This document shows positions 1 to 15,100 of a DNA stretch of 64,000 bases, one piece after another (position 1 is the stretch's first letter; each line of letters starts with the position of its first letter). This DNA is from Rallus limicola (Eukaryota > Chordata > Aves > Gruiformes > Rallidae): positions 29,419,491 to 29,483,490 of the forward strand of contig JAKCOZ010000007.1 of NCBI GenBank assembly GCA_022605955.1, given 5' to 3'. Below the pieces are notes generated by a model. The model made no database searches. It saw only the letters and a list, made by a program, of their open reading frames with translations, and was not told where the DNA came from. The position numbers were made by a program, and so were the translations under genes.

Positions 1-554
1 CAGGACAGATTTGAATGCAGGCGATGAATAAAGAGCAAGGGAGATAAGGCCAAAAGATGATGAAATCACAGTTTATTTTGTTTAGGGCGGGGAGCCCAGC
101 CTTTTCCCACTGGCCCTTTTCTAAAATAAATAGGAAAAACTAACTAACAGTCACAAACTACAGAAAGTTCAACAAGCAAAAGAACTAAGCCAGGGGTTCC
201 AGACGACAAATTCTCCTATCTGACACTGGTGTCCTTCATCCTGTTCTGGCTTGCCTTTTACTGATTCTTTAGCAGCTCTACACAGTCAAAGAGAATCATA
301 CTTTGGGCTTAAGAGTTGTGGAGCAGGGGAGAATCCAGACCCTCTTTTCCTTCCCACGTAATGTACCAGAAAGACTTAATCTAGTTTCCTCAGCAGGGCT
401 CACTGCCAAAATATTTAGTCACTTTTAGTCTGTTTGCTTTTGATACAATTATACATTTCTGGTTTGTCATATCCTAATCTGATTCAGTTTGGTATTTGTT
501 CATCACAAGTGTTTGGGAATGGGGTATGCTGTCTGTGTTGACCATGATTCTCTG

Positions 555-556
<2 letters not shown>

Positions 557-590
<34 letters not shown>
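557..590. repeat. (AC)17 microsatellite
   Basis: Seventeen uninterrupted AC dinucleotides. On the minus strand it inflates a 119-codon chance frame with a CV repeat. Confidence 0.98.
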
Positions 591-594
<4 letters not shown>

Positions 595-1577
595 ACTCCC
601 CCACGTTCCCACACACAAATGAGGGCACATTTAGTTAATTGCCATACGGGAAAACAAATATGCCAAAGACATCCTATGAAAGAAGACAAGGAGACTGGCA
701 AACTCCTGAGCAGTACATAAAGAGATGTTTCAGGGCTTTTATTTGAGGAAGAGATCAGATCATCCAGCATCCTGTTTTGGCGAATTTGTGTCAAATTGAC
801 ATTCCAATTTCGGTAGCATACATAAAACCACACAATTATTTAGCTCTGTACAGGTTTTACATAACTCCTGAAGTTACTGACTCGATTCATTTTCCTTCCC
901 ACTCTAAGACAGATTAATCTGAAACGAATTAAGACAGGCAACCAGAAGTAATGTTACTATAGCCAGTAAACATTCTTTAAACTGCTGTATCAGTAAGCCG
1001 CTTAAAATCCTTACTATCATCGTATGCTACATCTGCTCAATAATTACTACCTCTCAAACCCAGGATTACAATTATATGCTATGTATTGCAGCCCAACAGG
1101 CAAGGCAGTACAGGTAGCCAGCAACCCCCAAATTCACACACAAAATGTGAAGCCCTTGAAAACCGGGCGGTGCGGGCAGCTATGCCCACTTCCTCATATG
1201 GGAAGATGCATTGAGCCTTGAAATCAGAATTCTAATGTCATCTTAAAGGGAAAAAAGAAATCAAGCCACCATATGCTTCAGAAATACTTCACAGAAAGAA
1301 GGAACAACTGCATTATTAAGGAGAGGAGAGTGTATCATAATGACAATTTACTAAGGTTAACCAAAACAAACCCCAAACAAAAGCCTGTGCCCAGAGCGGG
1401 ATGGAGGAAGAACGGAGGATTCCTCTCCCCCTACAAAAAGCTTTACATTTTTTAGACTAAGACAAGAAGCAGTTTGGGAAATTGTCTGATAATTCTTATA
1501 GGACTTATTGGGATGGTAGGAAGGAAATTGTCATCACAAAGCGGCACAACTAACTGGAAAAATAAAAATTCCACACT

Positions 1578-1587
1578 CCCCCCCCCC
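1578..1587. repeat. Poly(C) tract, 10 bases
   Basis: Ten consecutive C residues in otherwise AT-rich intron sequence; likely slippage-prone. Confidence 0.95.
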
Positions 1588-3113
1588 AAAGAAAAATCAT
1601 GATGTTCAGAAGACAGGCACAGACCACGGCATGGAATAAGAATAAAGAGAAATCTGTATAAAAGGAATGGTTTAGTTCTAAGTTTAAAATTAATTTATCT
1701 AAATTCGTCAAAGAAATATTTATCTCCAAGATCTTAATTCAGTGATGTCTCAGTCTACACAGTGAGAGACAGTAAAGAATCAAAGGAATAATTAATTGGC
1801 AATGCAGCAGTTCCCAGTCTTGATTTGGGTTTTCCTCCAACAGTATCTTGCACATACATGTTCTACTCCCTGACAGCGGAGACATCTGAATTTTGCTCTC
1901 AATCCCCAAGAAGAACACAAGAACACAAGAAAAGAGTTGTCTTCCACCTGGGCACTTGTTTATACTTCGCTTATCAGATTGTTTCCCTTTAAAACTAAAA
2001 TCAGTTTAGCTAGTGAGATAAATTTTAATTACTGAAGCTAACTCCTAGGCTACTGAGAAGTTTTCAATCTCTTGTCAGAACTGATTAAGAAAAATGTATC
2101 CAAATACCCAAAGACATGTAAATTTAGAGGGAAACAGAGCTGTACCATTAATTCTTTTGCTTCAGGATGCTCGGTGGTATGTGGACCCTGTCCTCAGCAA
2201 AAGACTTCTGAACACAGGTGTCACGGAGTTAAAATTTCAGGTAGAACCAGAAATACCTTAAAACTGTAGTTCTGGAAGACACTCAAAAGAAACACAGAGA
2301 ACATGGTTCTACAAGCTGCTTTTTTTCAAAGCCAACATGTACAATTTAATATCAAGTAAAATTATGGCTGGCTGGCACAGCGTTCCTGAATGGGTGTGCT
2401 TCACAGGACTTAAATGTGCTATTTAACAAATCAAAAGCAATGGACCATGCAAATGTTTCAACAAAACAGGATCAATGCTTGATATAAAGATACTTAGACA
2501 GTACTCAAACTAAAATAAAATTACAGTCTACAGTGGAAATATTTAAGATTTCTTGTATGAAACAAGCCCTCTCTTACTCTTGCCCTTCTTTCACATCGGT
2601 AATTAATTTGGGCTAGAGGACAAAACAATGTAAGGACTCCCATGTGGAATACCATTTTGTCATTACCCAATATAAAGAAAATCTATTAAATACAAGCCCA
2701 AAAAACAGCTCAGCCCCAGAGTGCATCTAGCATATTTATACCCCTCCTGCTGCTACAAGGCTTAAAACAAAAATCCAAAAAGGGCCAGCACAGAAACAGA
2801 GGGCTCAAGTAAAAGGGGAACTAAGGAAATTACCCCATTACTGTTTTCTAGCCCAATCACATGGCCCTGCGTGGTCAGGAGAGAAGGATGCGAGTCTGGA
2901 AGGCCCATTTCTGCAGCATGTACAGACACAGTCCAACAGGATCCAAGATCACGCAGAGGTCATGCAGCCACCCTGGGGCCCGAGCTGGTTGGCGGCCACC
3001 AGCTACTCCAACACGTTCCAGCCAGCCTGCTGCTGCATGCCCAAACTCTCCCAGGGACGTGAACAAGGATTTAGGCACCTAAATGCAAATTATCAAAACC
3101 ACACGGGGCAACA

Positions 3114-3133
3114 CATGGATGTCCATGGATGTC
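3114..3133. repeat. Tandem duplication CATGGATGTC x 2
   Basis: Two perfect adjacent 10-bp copies. Too short to assign function. Confidence 0.9.
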
Positions 3134-6100
3134 ACACTCGCTAGTAGTGCGGCGATACTGATGCTAAGAACCTGCACGGGCTCCCCAGCTACAGACCCCT
3201 GATCCATATTGTGCAACACCCAGGAAACACTTGTCAAACCTGAGAATAAACTCCCAGTGGCCATTACAGCATCAGAGTATTCACCCATTCCCCCTATAAG
3301 GATAACTTAACCCATCTTCTCCATCTGTTTTTGGTTTGTTTTTTTTTTAAAAGAAAAATTATGTCTACACCCTGAGAACCCGGCTCTGCAAGGCACATAT
3401 CCTCCAACCCAGTAATCCACTTTACATATGTAAACCTGGGTAGTGTGGACACTCCTCATGACTTGCTATCTACTGGTCCACCAGTTAGGTGACCAGCACT
3501 GGTTTTCTATCCGACAGCACTGGCTGATTGTTCTACTGCACAACAGATTTGTTTCAGGGTGACAACAGCTCTCTGAGACAAAGGGGCTGAAGACTTCAAA
3601 TGACCGAAGGGGGGAGAAGCTTCTTATCTGTGTTTCATTCACAATTTCACTTTAAGAAGAAAATTTCACTTTATCTGAGTAGACAGAAAACATGCATCTT
3701 TTTTTCAAACAAACAACTGCAGAGTGTTAGACAAAAGGCAAGTAATTAATACTTGTTTAAAATAGGTTGCTTTGTTTAAAATATAACATATGCCCCCTGG
3801 CATTAACTACTTAGGATCTCAGGGGCTTGAGGTTATTTCAGGATTCGGTAACTAATGGAATAATTATATTACTAGGGGTTTAAGCAATGATGTCTACATA
3901 GTTTAAATATCTTCCTGTAACTGCTTGGTGATAAACTACATTACACATCCTCCAGAAGGCAATATATTCTGAATGCTCAGACAATATTTACGAGTTTGTT
4001 TCAAAGGTTTCTGATTTTATTTAGAGTGTTCAAAGTGTGTAGGCATAGTCAAAGCAATAGATTTTAAACCCTGCCATAAATCATTCACTGTGCAAAAGCA
4101 AACTTTCATTAAAAAGAAAGCCCTTAATTGGTGAGAACTTCCTGAATGTAAACTGTCACTCTGGATACCACCTCTTGAGCCTTTCTTGTAGCAGATGGTC
4201 ATTAACTTGCGGCAGGATGGTCACTGACTGCCCGAATCATCCGGCTGTGCTGTACCAAGTCATTTGGCTCTGCTGTACCCCCTCGGCCATCCACCGAAGA
4301 GCCAGAGGCCCCCAGCCACACAAGCCTGCTGCAGCTGACTCAGCACAGGCCACATTCTCTAGCCCAGGACCCAGCCCATCCCTGTAGCTTCCAGCCTGAA
4401 ATTTGGCTGTTCAGCACCTGACCAGGTGGCTCCAAGCTGAACCGCTGAGTAACCGTTAGCAGAGGTACCCGACTAATGCGTATTCTTCAGATCATTCATT
4501 CACCTTGGTGATGTAAATGGGTATTTATTAAGCTTATGCATTCTAACCACTGTCTGCTAAGATTTCAACTGTCTTCATGTAAAAGAAGATCTGAGATTTT
4601 TAAATGGCACAAGCTGACAGTGCTACAAAACTGAAACTGAAAGCCCACCACTTCCTTCCCTGCCAGCACCTCTGAAGCCCGCTTCACACCTGGATGAAAG
4701 CATTCACATTTTAATGGATGTACTTTGACTTCACAGAGGGCTATGGATTTGCCTCTACTTTCCTGGCTGCCCATGTGGAGAAGTCCTGAAAGGTACCCAG
4801 CAAGGATCCTTTCACATGCAAGGATCCCCAGGCTGGCTCTGACTTACATGGTCTGGTTTGCTGCCAGGATTTTGCAAGCAAGTCAAAAGACAGAGATGTT
4901 GAAAACCACATGGAAGGACAGAATCCAGAACTTCTGAAAATAAGACAATGTCACTTTAACAGACCTTATCAACATATCCAGGGGAAAGAAAAAAAAAACA
5001 ACACAAAAACCCCAACTTTAATGGAAAAAGAAATCCAAACACTTCCTTCAAGCCAGCTGAATAAATAACAGTAGAGAAAAATACTACTTTCTGAACACAA
5101 CGGTTGCTCAAAATGTGTACACTGAGTTGTGTGCATCACAGCTTTTATATCAGCTCTCTACTCCTCCACACAGGTAAATAACTGGAAGATAACAGAAGAC
5201 AAGGGAAGGAACTATAATTATTGATAGACACTTGATATTATTTGCAAGTATTCTCAGAAGAAGGTACCTTACCCATTAAAGCTCGACTCCCATCAAAGAA
5301 CATTAACCTAGAAGAGCACAATGCTGCTCTCTTCATTCTTCACATCCTACCTCTTACCGTATCCCTTAACTGGAGAGGTTGATGCTGTGGCCAAGGTCAG
5401 GGCTACTCTAGTTACTGGGAAAACCGAGTGATTCTCAGTAATATCACTTAGGAAGCTGCCTTTGTCAGCATTAGAAGAAACATGGCAAAAATCTAATTTC
5501 TTTCTTTCATAAGCACTAACTGGCTTTGATTATTCAGATTTTCCAGCAGCAAACCTTGCTTTTAAAAGCTGGTCACTGACATTTTTGGTGATTGAACATT
5601 TTTCTTCTACTGGCCAGCAATAAAAAAAAGTATTCTGCACCAGTCCTACCCTCCATAATGCTACCATCCCAGTGAAATTCTGCACAAGAGTTTTATCAGG
5701 TGCTGCGGTCATCACGATGGGCAAAACCCCGCTTCAGGGCCCCTTTCACCATTACAGCTGCTCAGGGAAACTTCTGACTTCCCATATGGTCAAGGCCCGT
5801 AGCACAGAGTTTGCCAGCAGAAAGCACTTTGGTATTTTAATACACACTGCCATTCATGTAATACAAGATCAAACTCAGTAAGGCACAGGAGGAGAACAGG
5901 GACAGCCAAGCAGAGAAACAGCTGTAGATTAAACACCATCCAAAGCGCTTTGTTGGAAGGAGGACAATAAATAAACATAAAACTGCTGAACTCAGCTCAG
6001 TCCTTGAGAAGCTATAAGGTCTGGGCCACAGAACAGGTCCAGCATAGAAATGCAAAAGCTACTACACAGGCAAATTCGGTAATGTCTGTTCAGGAAAGAA

Positions 6101-9100
6101 ATCTAGGCTTGAGCAGGGAAGGATCACAGATGTGTCACTGCTGAGAAGGAAAACCCAGTCAGGTAAAAAGATTTAGGTCACCTGCATAGCTGGCTGGCTG
6201 CCCTGCATGTGACCCGCCGGAAAAAAAGCTCCAATTTACTCTCCAGACAGACAAGTCCTTACAAAGGAAACTGGAGATCCAGACTCCACTGGAAATTACC
6301 ACTTTGGAGAGTAATACGTGCATACGCACAGGCGGACACACACACTAACGCATCGGAAATGCGCTGCTGGAAGCACATCTGAAGCAGGTGGAAATGCAGC
6401 ACAGAGCAGAACGGGCAGGTTGTGGGGTTTAACACAGCTGTAACTACTACCTGTCTATTCCAGCTTGATACAGCCAGTACTCAGTAGTATTACTGTCAGC
6501 GCCACGTTAGCAACAAGCCCCATGATGGCCACGGGTCACCCACTCCCCCCGGCCCACAGGGCCGTGCTGCAGACAGAGCTTGGCATGCCTGCACATGCGC
6601 AGCCCTGGACACCTTCATGCTGGGGCTGAAAGGGGAAACACAGAGGGGAATCTGACACCCGGTGTCATCCAAGAATTTCCTTGATAGCAGCTCTGTGATC
6701 AATCGGTGGGGTAGTGGGCTTTTTGGGAATTATCCAGGAATGCAGAGGCAACCAGAAAGTTCACTCTGAAGTCTCTCGCTGCAGCAAGTGACCTGCCTAA
6801 ATGCCAAGGTGACCGATGGAGCCCTGCGTCAGGGAGCCCATCCTCGCCTCCTGGCCTTGGGGGGAGTCACGAACAGAGAACACAGAAAGGCTTTGATGCA
6901 GTGCATGGGTAAACATGTCAGTGGGTGTCTACTGAGTGCTACAAAGCCATCAGACCACTTTGTTAATGCTGCCAAGTCTTTAAATAGAAAAATGAGAAAA
7001 TCTCTTTAATGTTAATTTTCTGTATTTATTTACAAATTCTTCACAAACCTGTTCCGAGGCTGATGATGTTGCCTATGGGGGCGGGGGGGCTTTGCTCCTC
7101 CCTTTCCTAAAATGACAGCTTTTAAAATGGCATCTGCAGTGAAGTGCATCAGAAACAAGGTTCAGTTCATGGGTTTTTAGAAAGCTTTTGCTACTTGTTC
7201 ACTCGTATTTGCTTTGGATTCCTTAAAATGCTCCCCTCTACACTTCTACATTATGTCTCCTATAATGTCGTATCTACAGCTGGTTCAGATTTGCAGGAGG
7301 CAGCTCCAGCACAAGTTCATCCCTGCTTAATCCAACAGTAAACATGTCAAAGCCTCTAATCAGCAGTTGTTAGTAACAGCAGTCCTGAGGAACTTTTACT
7401 ATGAACATGCATTTTCAAATTTCATTCTGAAGACTCATTCTCCAAAACCATTTTAGTGCCTTTTTTCCATAGAACAAGCAACTTTGGCATGAGATTCATG
7501 TGCTTTGGTGGGTCTAGATTCCAAAGGTGACAACTTCCTAGTGAAGATATCCAGTGTTTTTTGGGAAAGAATATGCAAAGAAGCAGGCTAAACTTTGCAG
7601 AGAGGGAGTAGTAGTGGAGAACCAAGTAAAAGAAGTAGTTTATCTCATTCACAAAAGGTTTTAATAGGTCTCACCATGACAACTTTCCTGCAAACGGACT
7701 GGCGTAATTACACACTGGCCTTTGCACGGCCCCGGGGGAAAGCCTGGAACATGGCACAGCATCTGATATACTGAGCAGCGATACTCTGAGCAGACAAGAA
7801 AATGAGTTTTCTAGTTATTTATGTAAGCAATTCAGAAAGCATATCCACCAGTTTCTCATCTCAGAGATTTTATTTTTGTGAGGACTTTTCAAGGACAAAG
7901 GCTTCAATTCCAAACAACCCAGGAAAAGAAAAGTGAAAAAGATTAAGGCCCCATAAGACTATTTTAGCGACAAGCACCGATTGCCACCACTGGTAACTTC
8001 TTGCTGTCCCCGTCACATACAAGGGCCCAGGTCAAACACGTTATGATGGCAGTGTTTACTGCTTGGTCTCACTTCCACATCACTCCCAACGGTTGCTGCA
8101 TTGCCTGCGTCGTGTGGCATCCTCCCCCAGGCACCTGGAGGGTGCCTCCGGAAGATAAAACGCTCTGCTGCAACACGGAGTCAATAATGAGATACAATAG
8201 TGGACTCACATTTCCTTCAGGCAAACTAACAGGAGGATTCGAGTTCACAGAAAGGTTTGAAATAGAAGGTAGGAGGGAAAATGACTGATAAAATACACAC
8301 CCAGCGCTTTACAGGGTGCACTTTATGTATTCTCGCTTCAAACTCAAGTCGTATATCAAAGAGGGATCTCTAAATATCCGCCTGTAGGAGCTCTGAGTGA
8401 CAGCCTGGCTCTTGCACAGCAGCCATCAGAGCTAGGCAGAGGGGCACGATGGCCCTGCTCCCCAGTGCCAGGGAGGAATGGAACAGGGTACGAAGGCACA
8501 CCTGGCCAGCCCCAGGGACACAGCAGGTAACTCAGATCCCTCTGCCTTTATGAGTAACCCTGCACTCTCAGAGGGGACTTTCCCTCAAGAATAGGCATGG
8601 AGGTTTCTTGAGCTCAGCACACTGCTGACATGAGCATCCTTCTCCCAAGATGCGGAACAACCAGCACTCGTTGTGCATGAGCATGGCTGCCAACCCCTTG
8701 GCCAGCGCCAGCCCTGGAGACAGCCAGGCAAATCCTGCTGTGCCCTCTCTTCCTTTCCACAAAGCACAGGAGACCCAAAGTGGGGCTGTGAGACTCCTTT
8801 GCATTTTCCCTTCCTTCACAGTTTCCTGCACTGTAATTATCACTGGCCATGGTGGACAGATAAGTGACAGGGGCAGAGAGAGCAGCAGGGAGGTGCTGGC
8901 CTTGCTGCCTGTAATGGTGGGGTCCTTCCCCAGCACAGCACCGCGTGGGGCAGAGGTTGGCCATTATGGGCCTCACCACTCAGGAAGCCAGAAATTACTG
9001 AATTGCAGACTTAAAGATTTATAGGAGGCACCATAAACAGCTCCATCTCTCTGGTGACAGGAGGGACGTACTTGACAGGTCTCTGAAGTGCCTGCACTAA

Positions 9101-12100
9101 TGACGGCGACTGCAAGGCAACGAGGTGCACAACTCAAAATGGAGGCCAAGGGCATCTAAAAAGGTTGTGTGTAGGGTAAAAAACCACTTTTATCAGCATT
9201 TCTCTAGAAAACCCAAGTGATAAAATACAGGGCAAAAATACCAATGTCACATTCTCAGCAGCAGTGTCTTACAATCAAAACCGTCCCATTCAGTACAACT
9301 GGAGTCATCCTTGCACGAAGGTATTACTGTGCCCAAGTCAAGAAGACAGCTGAGTTGTTCAGACAAACAAGGCATGAATCTGAGAGTTAACCAAAGCAAG
9401 CTGAGAGGTGTGCAAAAGGCTACTAGATAGGGTAAATAAGAGAGAACTGAAAAAATCCGTGGCTGTACAGAAAAACTGGAAGGTAGAGCTGAATTCCTTC
9501 TTCTCAATATTTCTAAGGAATACCACTGCAAAGTTTTGACAATTACGAAGCACGTTAGCTAATCATGAAAATTCATCAAGTATGTCATAAGTGACAAGGA
9601 AAGAGTACTTGACTTCTAAAATTGGATGAGCCACAAAACCTCCTGACAATCACTTACATAAATCACAGGAACATATCCATCATTTGACACAGAAGGTGTT
9701 TCCACAGAGTAATATTTTTATGCCAAGAACAAGAAAGTTTGTATACCCCATTTGGAATCACACCATATTTTGATCATTACCATATCAAAGCTTTTCAGTG
9801 GAAAAAAAAAGGGGGTTGCTTTTGTGGTTTAAAACTGAAGTATCTGCAACTAAAGCAAAGGACCTTCCCATCTACGCCAAGGCAGCACAGGCAAGGCAGA
9901 GGTGTGTGCCAACATCTCAGGACTGACATTGCATGTGAGTAATGAGGGATGACAGCAGACAGACACGTACACTTTACCGGGTGACACTTCAATCCAGGAA
10001 GTAGTGCCAGATTACAAATATTAATCCTAAACGGTTTATGATATTAATGCAACAAAAGAAACGAGGGAGAAGGTTTACTGCACTCTGTTTCAAGGACTAT
10101 ACACATGCAACTACAACTTATCAAAAGTTAAGTGCACTTGAGCAAGTGCAGTTGTGATTCTTTTGTTTTCAAATATTAGGCACTGGGTTCGCACTTCTAA
10201 CGAGAAACATCCTAGTTTATTCTGTTGTTGGTTTTCTAATGTATTTATTCCCCACCCTCCCATCCCAAGTATTCCAAATATCAACTTTTAATGACATTAA
10301 TATGAAATGTCACTTCTTTCTACTACAAATATAAACCAAAAAACAACTTGCAATCTACTTGAACATAAAATGTTCTTGGAGTTTTCTTACAGGAAGCCAT
10401 GCTTACCTCCTGTACGCTCTTTGGAGCTGATCCCAGTCAGCAGCCAGAACTGCTCTGCTCTTTAGACATTTGGTTGCATCCACCTCACACCAGGTACTCT
10501 CTGCATGCTTCCCATTAGAGCGACTAACTGCCTCCCTTTTCCATAAATCCCGAGTGTAGAGCAGGAAACGGCACATGGACTAACACGGGTTAGCAGCTTA
10601 ACAGCTTCAGCAACTGATCTTCTCACAAGGCATGTGTTTTCCTTCGGGAAGGAGAAGCACACAAGGTACAGCAGGTAGTTCTCTATACAAAGTTACAACA
10701 AAGATGCAAAGGGCAGGAATAATATGCATATTTCTTGACACATTATTCCAAGACTAATAACCTGCCACCCACAGCTTCTTTCCTTCCTTCTGCAATTTTT
10801 TTCCCCCTTATTCTGAGTCTCAATAGCAGCTCTTAACATCCCACCTAGGAATTTTAGGTAGTATTATGCATTGTCAACATCCTATGGACTTTGAAGATGT
10901 CAACGATAGCTTAAAAAATAGCACTCTTGTTCTGCTCTCTACCATTCTTGAAATGCTGTCAAGAGATCTATTGATAATTAAATCTCAGTGTACATCAAGA
11001 CATCCCTCAGCCAGGTAAAATGCACACACTCCAGCACTACAATTAGTCTGAGATGACATCCTAGATTTTCTAGCTAACAAGGTCAAAAGAGAAAAGACAG
11101 GAAATAACACCTATTCAACTGCAGTCATTACTGGTATGTGTCTGTGAATATGTTTGCTGTATTTCTTTTTTAAATTTAAAATTTGTCCTGCTAGCAAAAG
11201 GAGAAAAATATTGATTTTATAGTTCATACACTAAAATACAGCATGTTGAAAAACAGATTGTAGAACAATATTCCATGTGCCCCAGCAAAACCAGTAACTA
11301 CTCAGCAGTTCTCACCATCTCTGTGTAAAAATTTCTGCACAGTGGCACCTACTTGACAATGAAAAAGTAGGGTGTCCCAACAAAAGTAAGGCACCTCCAT
11401 ACAGTATCATGGGCAAGTTACCGAGGTTACCAGAATCACAAGCAGGAGGATAGTTGCAAAACAACTTCTCTTCAATTATTTTACAGCAATATCTGTCATC
11501 AAATGTGCCAGACTAAATTACTGTCAGTATACCTGTGTGTCAGTGTGCAGAAGCATGGTAAGCAGCTGTAACGCTCCAACAGCAGCAGCACTGGTTATGG
11601 CCGCACAAAGGAAACAAAGAAGTCACTGATATTTATACTTCACTCTGTTTACGTGACATTATTCTACAAAAGTGGATAAATCTGAAATCCCAGTTCTCTG
11701 GATGACCTGCAGGGTAAGCAATATAATGCAGCTCAGTAATTTTGCTCTTTACCTCTCCACAGAAAATTACATTTCTCTGCACATGCTGTGATTTATAGCA
11801 TTCTGTTTTGTTTGTGCTCATAGATTCCTATTAAGGCCATTAAATCATATAGCCACTGATGGACCTCAATTAGCACTGAAAACACACAAGAAAAGCTTTG
11901 TTAAAAATAAAGTTAGCTAACAAAAGACATCTTGGAATCCAAGTTTTCTCATACAACAAAACAAATATCCTGATGAAACAAAATACAATGGGAAACTAGT
12001 TGCAACCTTAACTATGGAGAAACACCCCATCAGTTCGTAATGAGCACTGGACTGTCATTTATCCTGAAGCTCAGAACAAGGCATTGTCCATCCACCCCAT

Positions 12101-15100
12101 CAGTTCTTTGTTACTATCCCCATGATTGTTTGCAAGCATAATCAATCCAATTAATAGTTTTTAGGAACAAGTATCTAGCCTTTGCTAGGAAACCTAATGA
12201 ACTCTTAGGAGAGAAATCAGGACCTCTCTGAATTCCCTTTCATCGCACAAGGAGTCCAGGCTCCTTCCCACCCTCAACCCCAGAGGATGGATTCTGCCAC
12301 GGTCACTTCACCCAGGGCCGAGCCTCGGAAAGGCAGAAGAGACTCAAATGGACGGCCTAGAAACATCTGAGCTCCAGAAATTCATTTGAAACAAAGGCAC
12401 ACGACACAGTTGGAGTATAAATTCAAATTCCTCAAGGGTTAAGGTGTGACAAGAACTTAAAACTTCCCTGACTTTGGCATCTGGCACGACTGTAATCAGA
12501 AAACCAAACCAGCCACAGAGCAAAAAAACCGTTATGCATTTCTATTTAACAGCCTGTCTGCAATCTACTGCCGATTCTATGCAAATTGTTGGGTTTTTTA
12601 AAGATGTATCAAAATGATACATCAAAATCCACCTAAAAGGTACCAACAGAAGATAAAGAATTGTTAAACTAATGACCACAAAAACAGGTTAAGAAGCACC
12701 AAACAGCCCTCACTACTGACTTTACTTCCTAGAAGATTTAGAACAAGGCAAATTCCATTCCAGTATCTCTGAACAGATTATCTCATGGGTTAATATCTCT
12801 GCTGTACAAACTTCTGGCTAGTAATTAGCAATTACAATAGACAATCTTCTGTAAGAAAACTAGACATTTTTTTCCTTTAATAAAAACCAAAATACAAAGC
12901 TTAAAAATCTGTAGTTAAAGTTATGAGAGTGGAAAAAAGCAACATTTAAAAAAATAGTTCCTTTTTGCCCATTTTCTTTCTTGCAAACAGCTGAAAATCA
13001 TTTTTTAAATTTCAATTTTAAAAAGCTTACATCAGTTGGCTTGGTCTAAACCCATGTAATGTGTTTTTAATTAGCAGAAGATAAATTTTGATGTGTTTTT
13101 AAGAATAATAGAGGGATTCAAATAGTAAAATATGAAGGGCAACAAATGCACAAAAGGAACCTTCAAACCTTTACACTGACAGAAAAGTACCAACCCTATA
13201 AATTAAACCACCAGGCACGACACTTTCCCTCTTGTGCAGCCCCGGAGGGAACGGATATTTAATGTTTTGAGTAGTGTGTCCCAAACCAGACAATACTGGC
13301 CATTAAGAAATCATGGGAAATAAGTAATACAGCTAAGGACCACGTAACAGGAACATCCTTAAAAGCATCAACATCCTTAATACCAGGCTACTTTCTGAGC
13401 AGCCAGCAGTGGGAGGAAGGAACCTTGTGGAATGCCAAGGAATTAAATTTGCCTGTCGGCAAGAATGCACCAGTTTTTGTTTCAGATGTAAAGGGAAAAA
13501 AAAACCCCAGGAGTGAGAGAACGTAGCCAGACCATGGCCCCTGGTCCTAAACTTAAAAAGAGACCTAGCTAATGACTGTAAGTTTTCTTTCCCTGTCTAA
13601 TCTGATGAAGCCATGGTCAGTTTAGACCTTGGGGAGGAAAAAAGTAGTTCCAGAATAATGCAAGTAGAGTCAGACACTTGTGATCCAGGAATTTATAATT
13701 AGTGGTGAGGAGCAATGAAGAAAGAAAAGCTATAGTTGTACATGTGCTGAAGCTGCTGTGGGGAACTTTTACAGAACAGGCTCCACACTTTCCAATATAA
13801 AAGGAAAACCAAAACAATAAGCATTTTAATTGGAATCCTCTCCTACAAATTAAATATCCAGTCTCTGACAGATAGAAATGATCTGCATTTCATCCACAAA
13901 CAGTTACAAGCTTGTGAATGTTTTAATTTCCAGTTTTCTACACCTGACTTCTGGCATTTACTGAAACTAACACAGGTTTCCACAGAGGGGAACCAGCATG
14001 CACCACATCATCCTCTAAAAATACAATCAGGAAAGAGCAACACTTGATTGGGAACTGCCACCTTGTTACAGGGAGATGGCCCTGTCTTCTTTTCTAAGTA
14101 TGTACTTCAAACCTCTCTATAGTTCAAATAAACCAACTGACCTAATTAGCAGACCACAAACCACAAGGGAAAAGCTTCTTTGGCATTTGCCTTTCCATTG
14201 GTGCCTGGGACCATACTCAGTTTATTACTTTAAAAATATTCTACATAGGTCATACTTTGACTTAATATCTAGAAATAAAACTCCTCCCTTCCTGGGTACT
14301 TTAACATTTCAGAAGCAGTAAGTTCTGAAGAGAAAGGATCTGGGTGAAACACTGTCATTGGCAGGTAGGCTCCTGCACCTTCCTCCTACTTCTTTCCACC
14401 GATTTAGCACATCCACATTAGCAGATGGGAGGATGACAAAGATTTATTTGCTCATAAACACCTCTCAAGTCAGCAGCAGACAGCTGCCCTCTATCTCAGG
14501 GAGAAGACTGTATTCTGACAGGCACATCGAATGCGTTTGTCAATATATATTTGCGCATATTGATATCCACTGCCTCTCATCCCTGAGCGGTGCTGCTTCC
14601 CCGAATCCAAGCCATGTGACATGAAATCTGACTTCACCTCAGGAGAAAATGAAGAACAGGTATATGCACATGAGTACCCATGTCTTTGATCCATATAAGC
14701 TCAAGACAAAATAACTTCTCCTCTGTTATCCTTATCCTGGAATTTGAAACTGCAGAAGAAAGAGAGCCCAGCCACTTCAAAGTGAGATGAATCTCAAACA
14801 AGTCAACAACATAGGAGGATAAGAAAGACACTTTCACAGAAGCAGAACACCTTGATCAGGTATGTGCCCAGATGAGATCCTAAGAGATCTGGATTTGGAT
14901 TTTGCAATTTGGAACTCACTCCAGGCCACCTCTACCATCTTCTTCATCACTTGTAGCTTTCAATCGAAGCAGACTACAGCTAACAAAGTCATACAATTTA
15001 ACTGATCCAATAAAACCGTCCAGATGGGAAACATCCTTCCTCAAATGCCTTGTTATCTTAATTAGATAATAGTTTGAAAAGTTCTTTCGTTTGGACTGCT

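Noticed and set aside
4800..4827. Direct repeat GCAAGGATCC twice at 18-bp spacing
   Set aside because: Ten-base repeats at this spacing are expected by chance in a window of this size and nothing else supports function.
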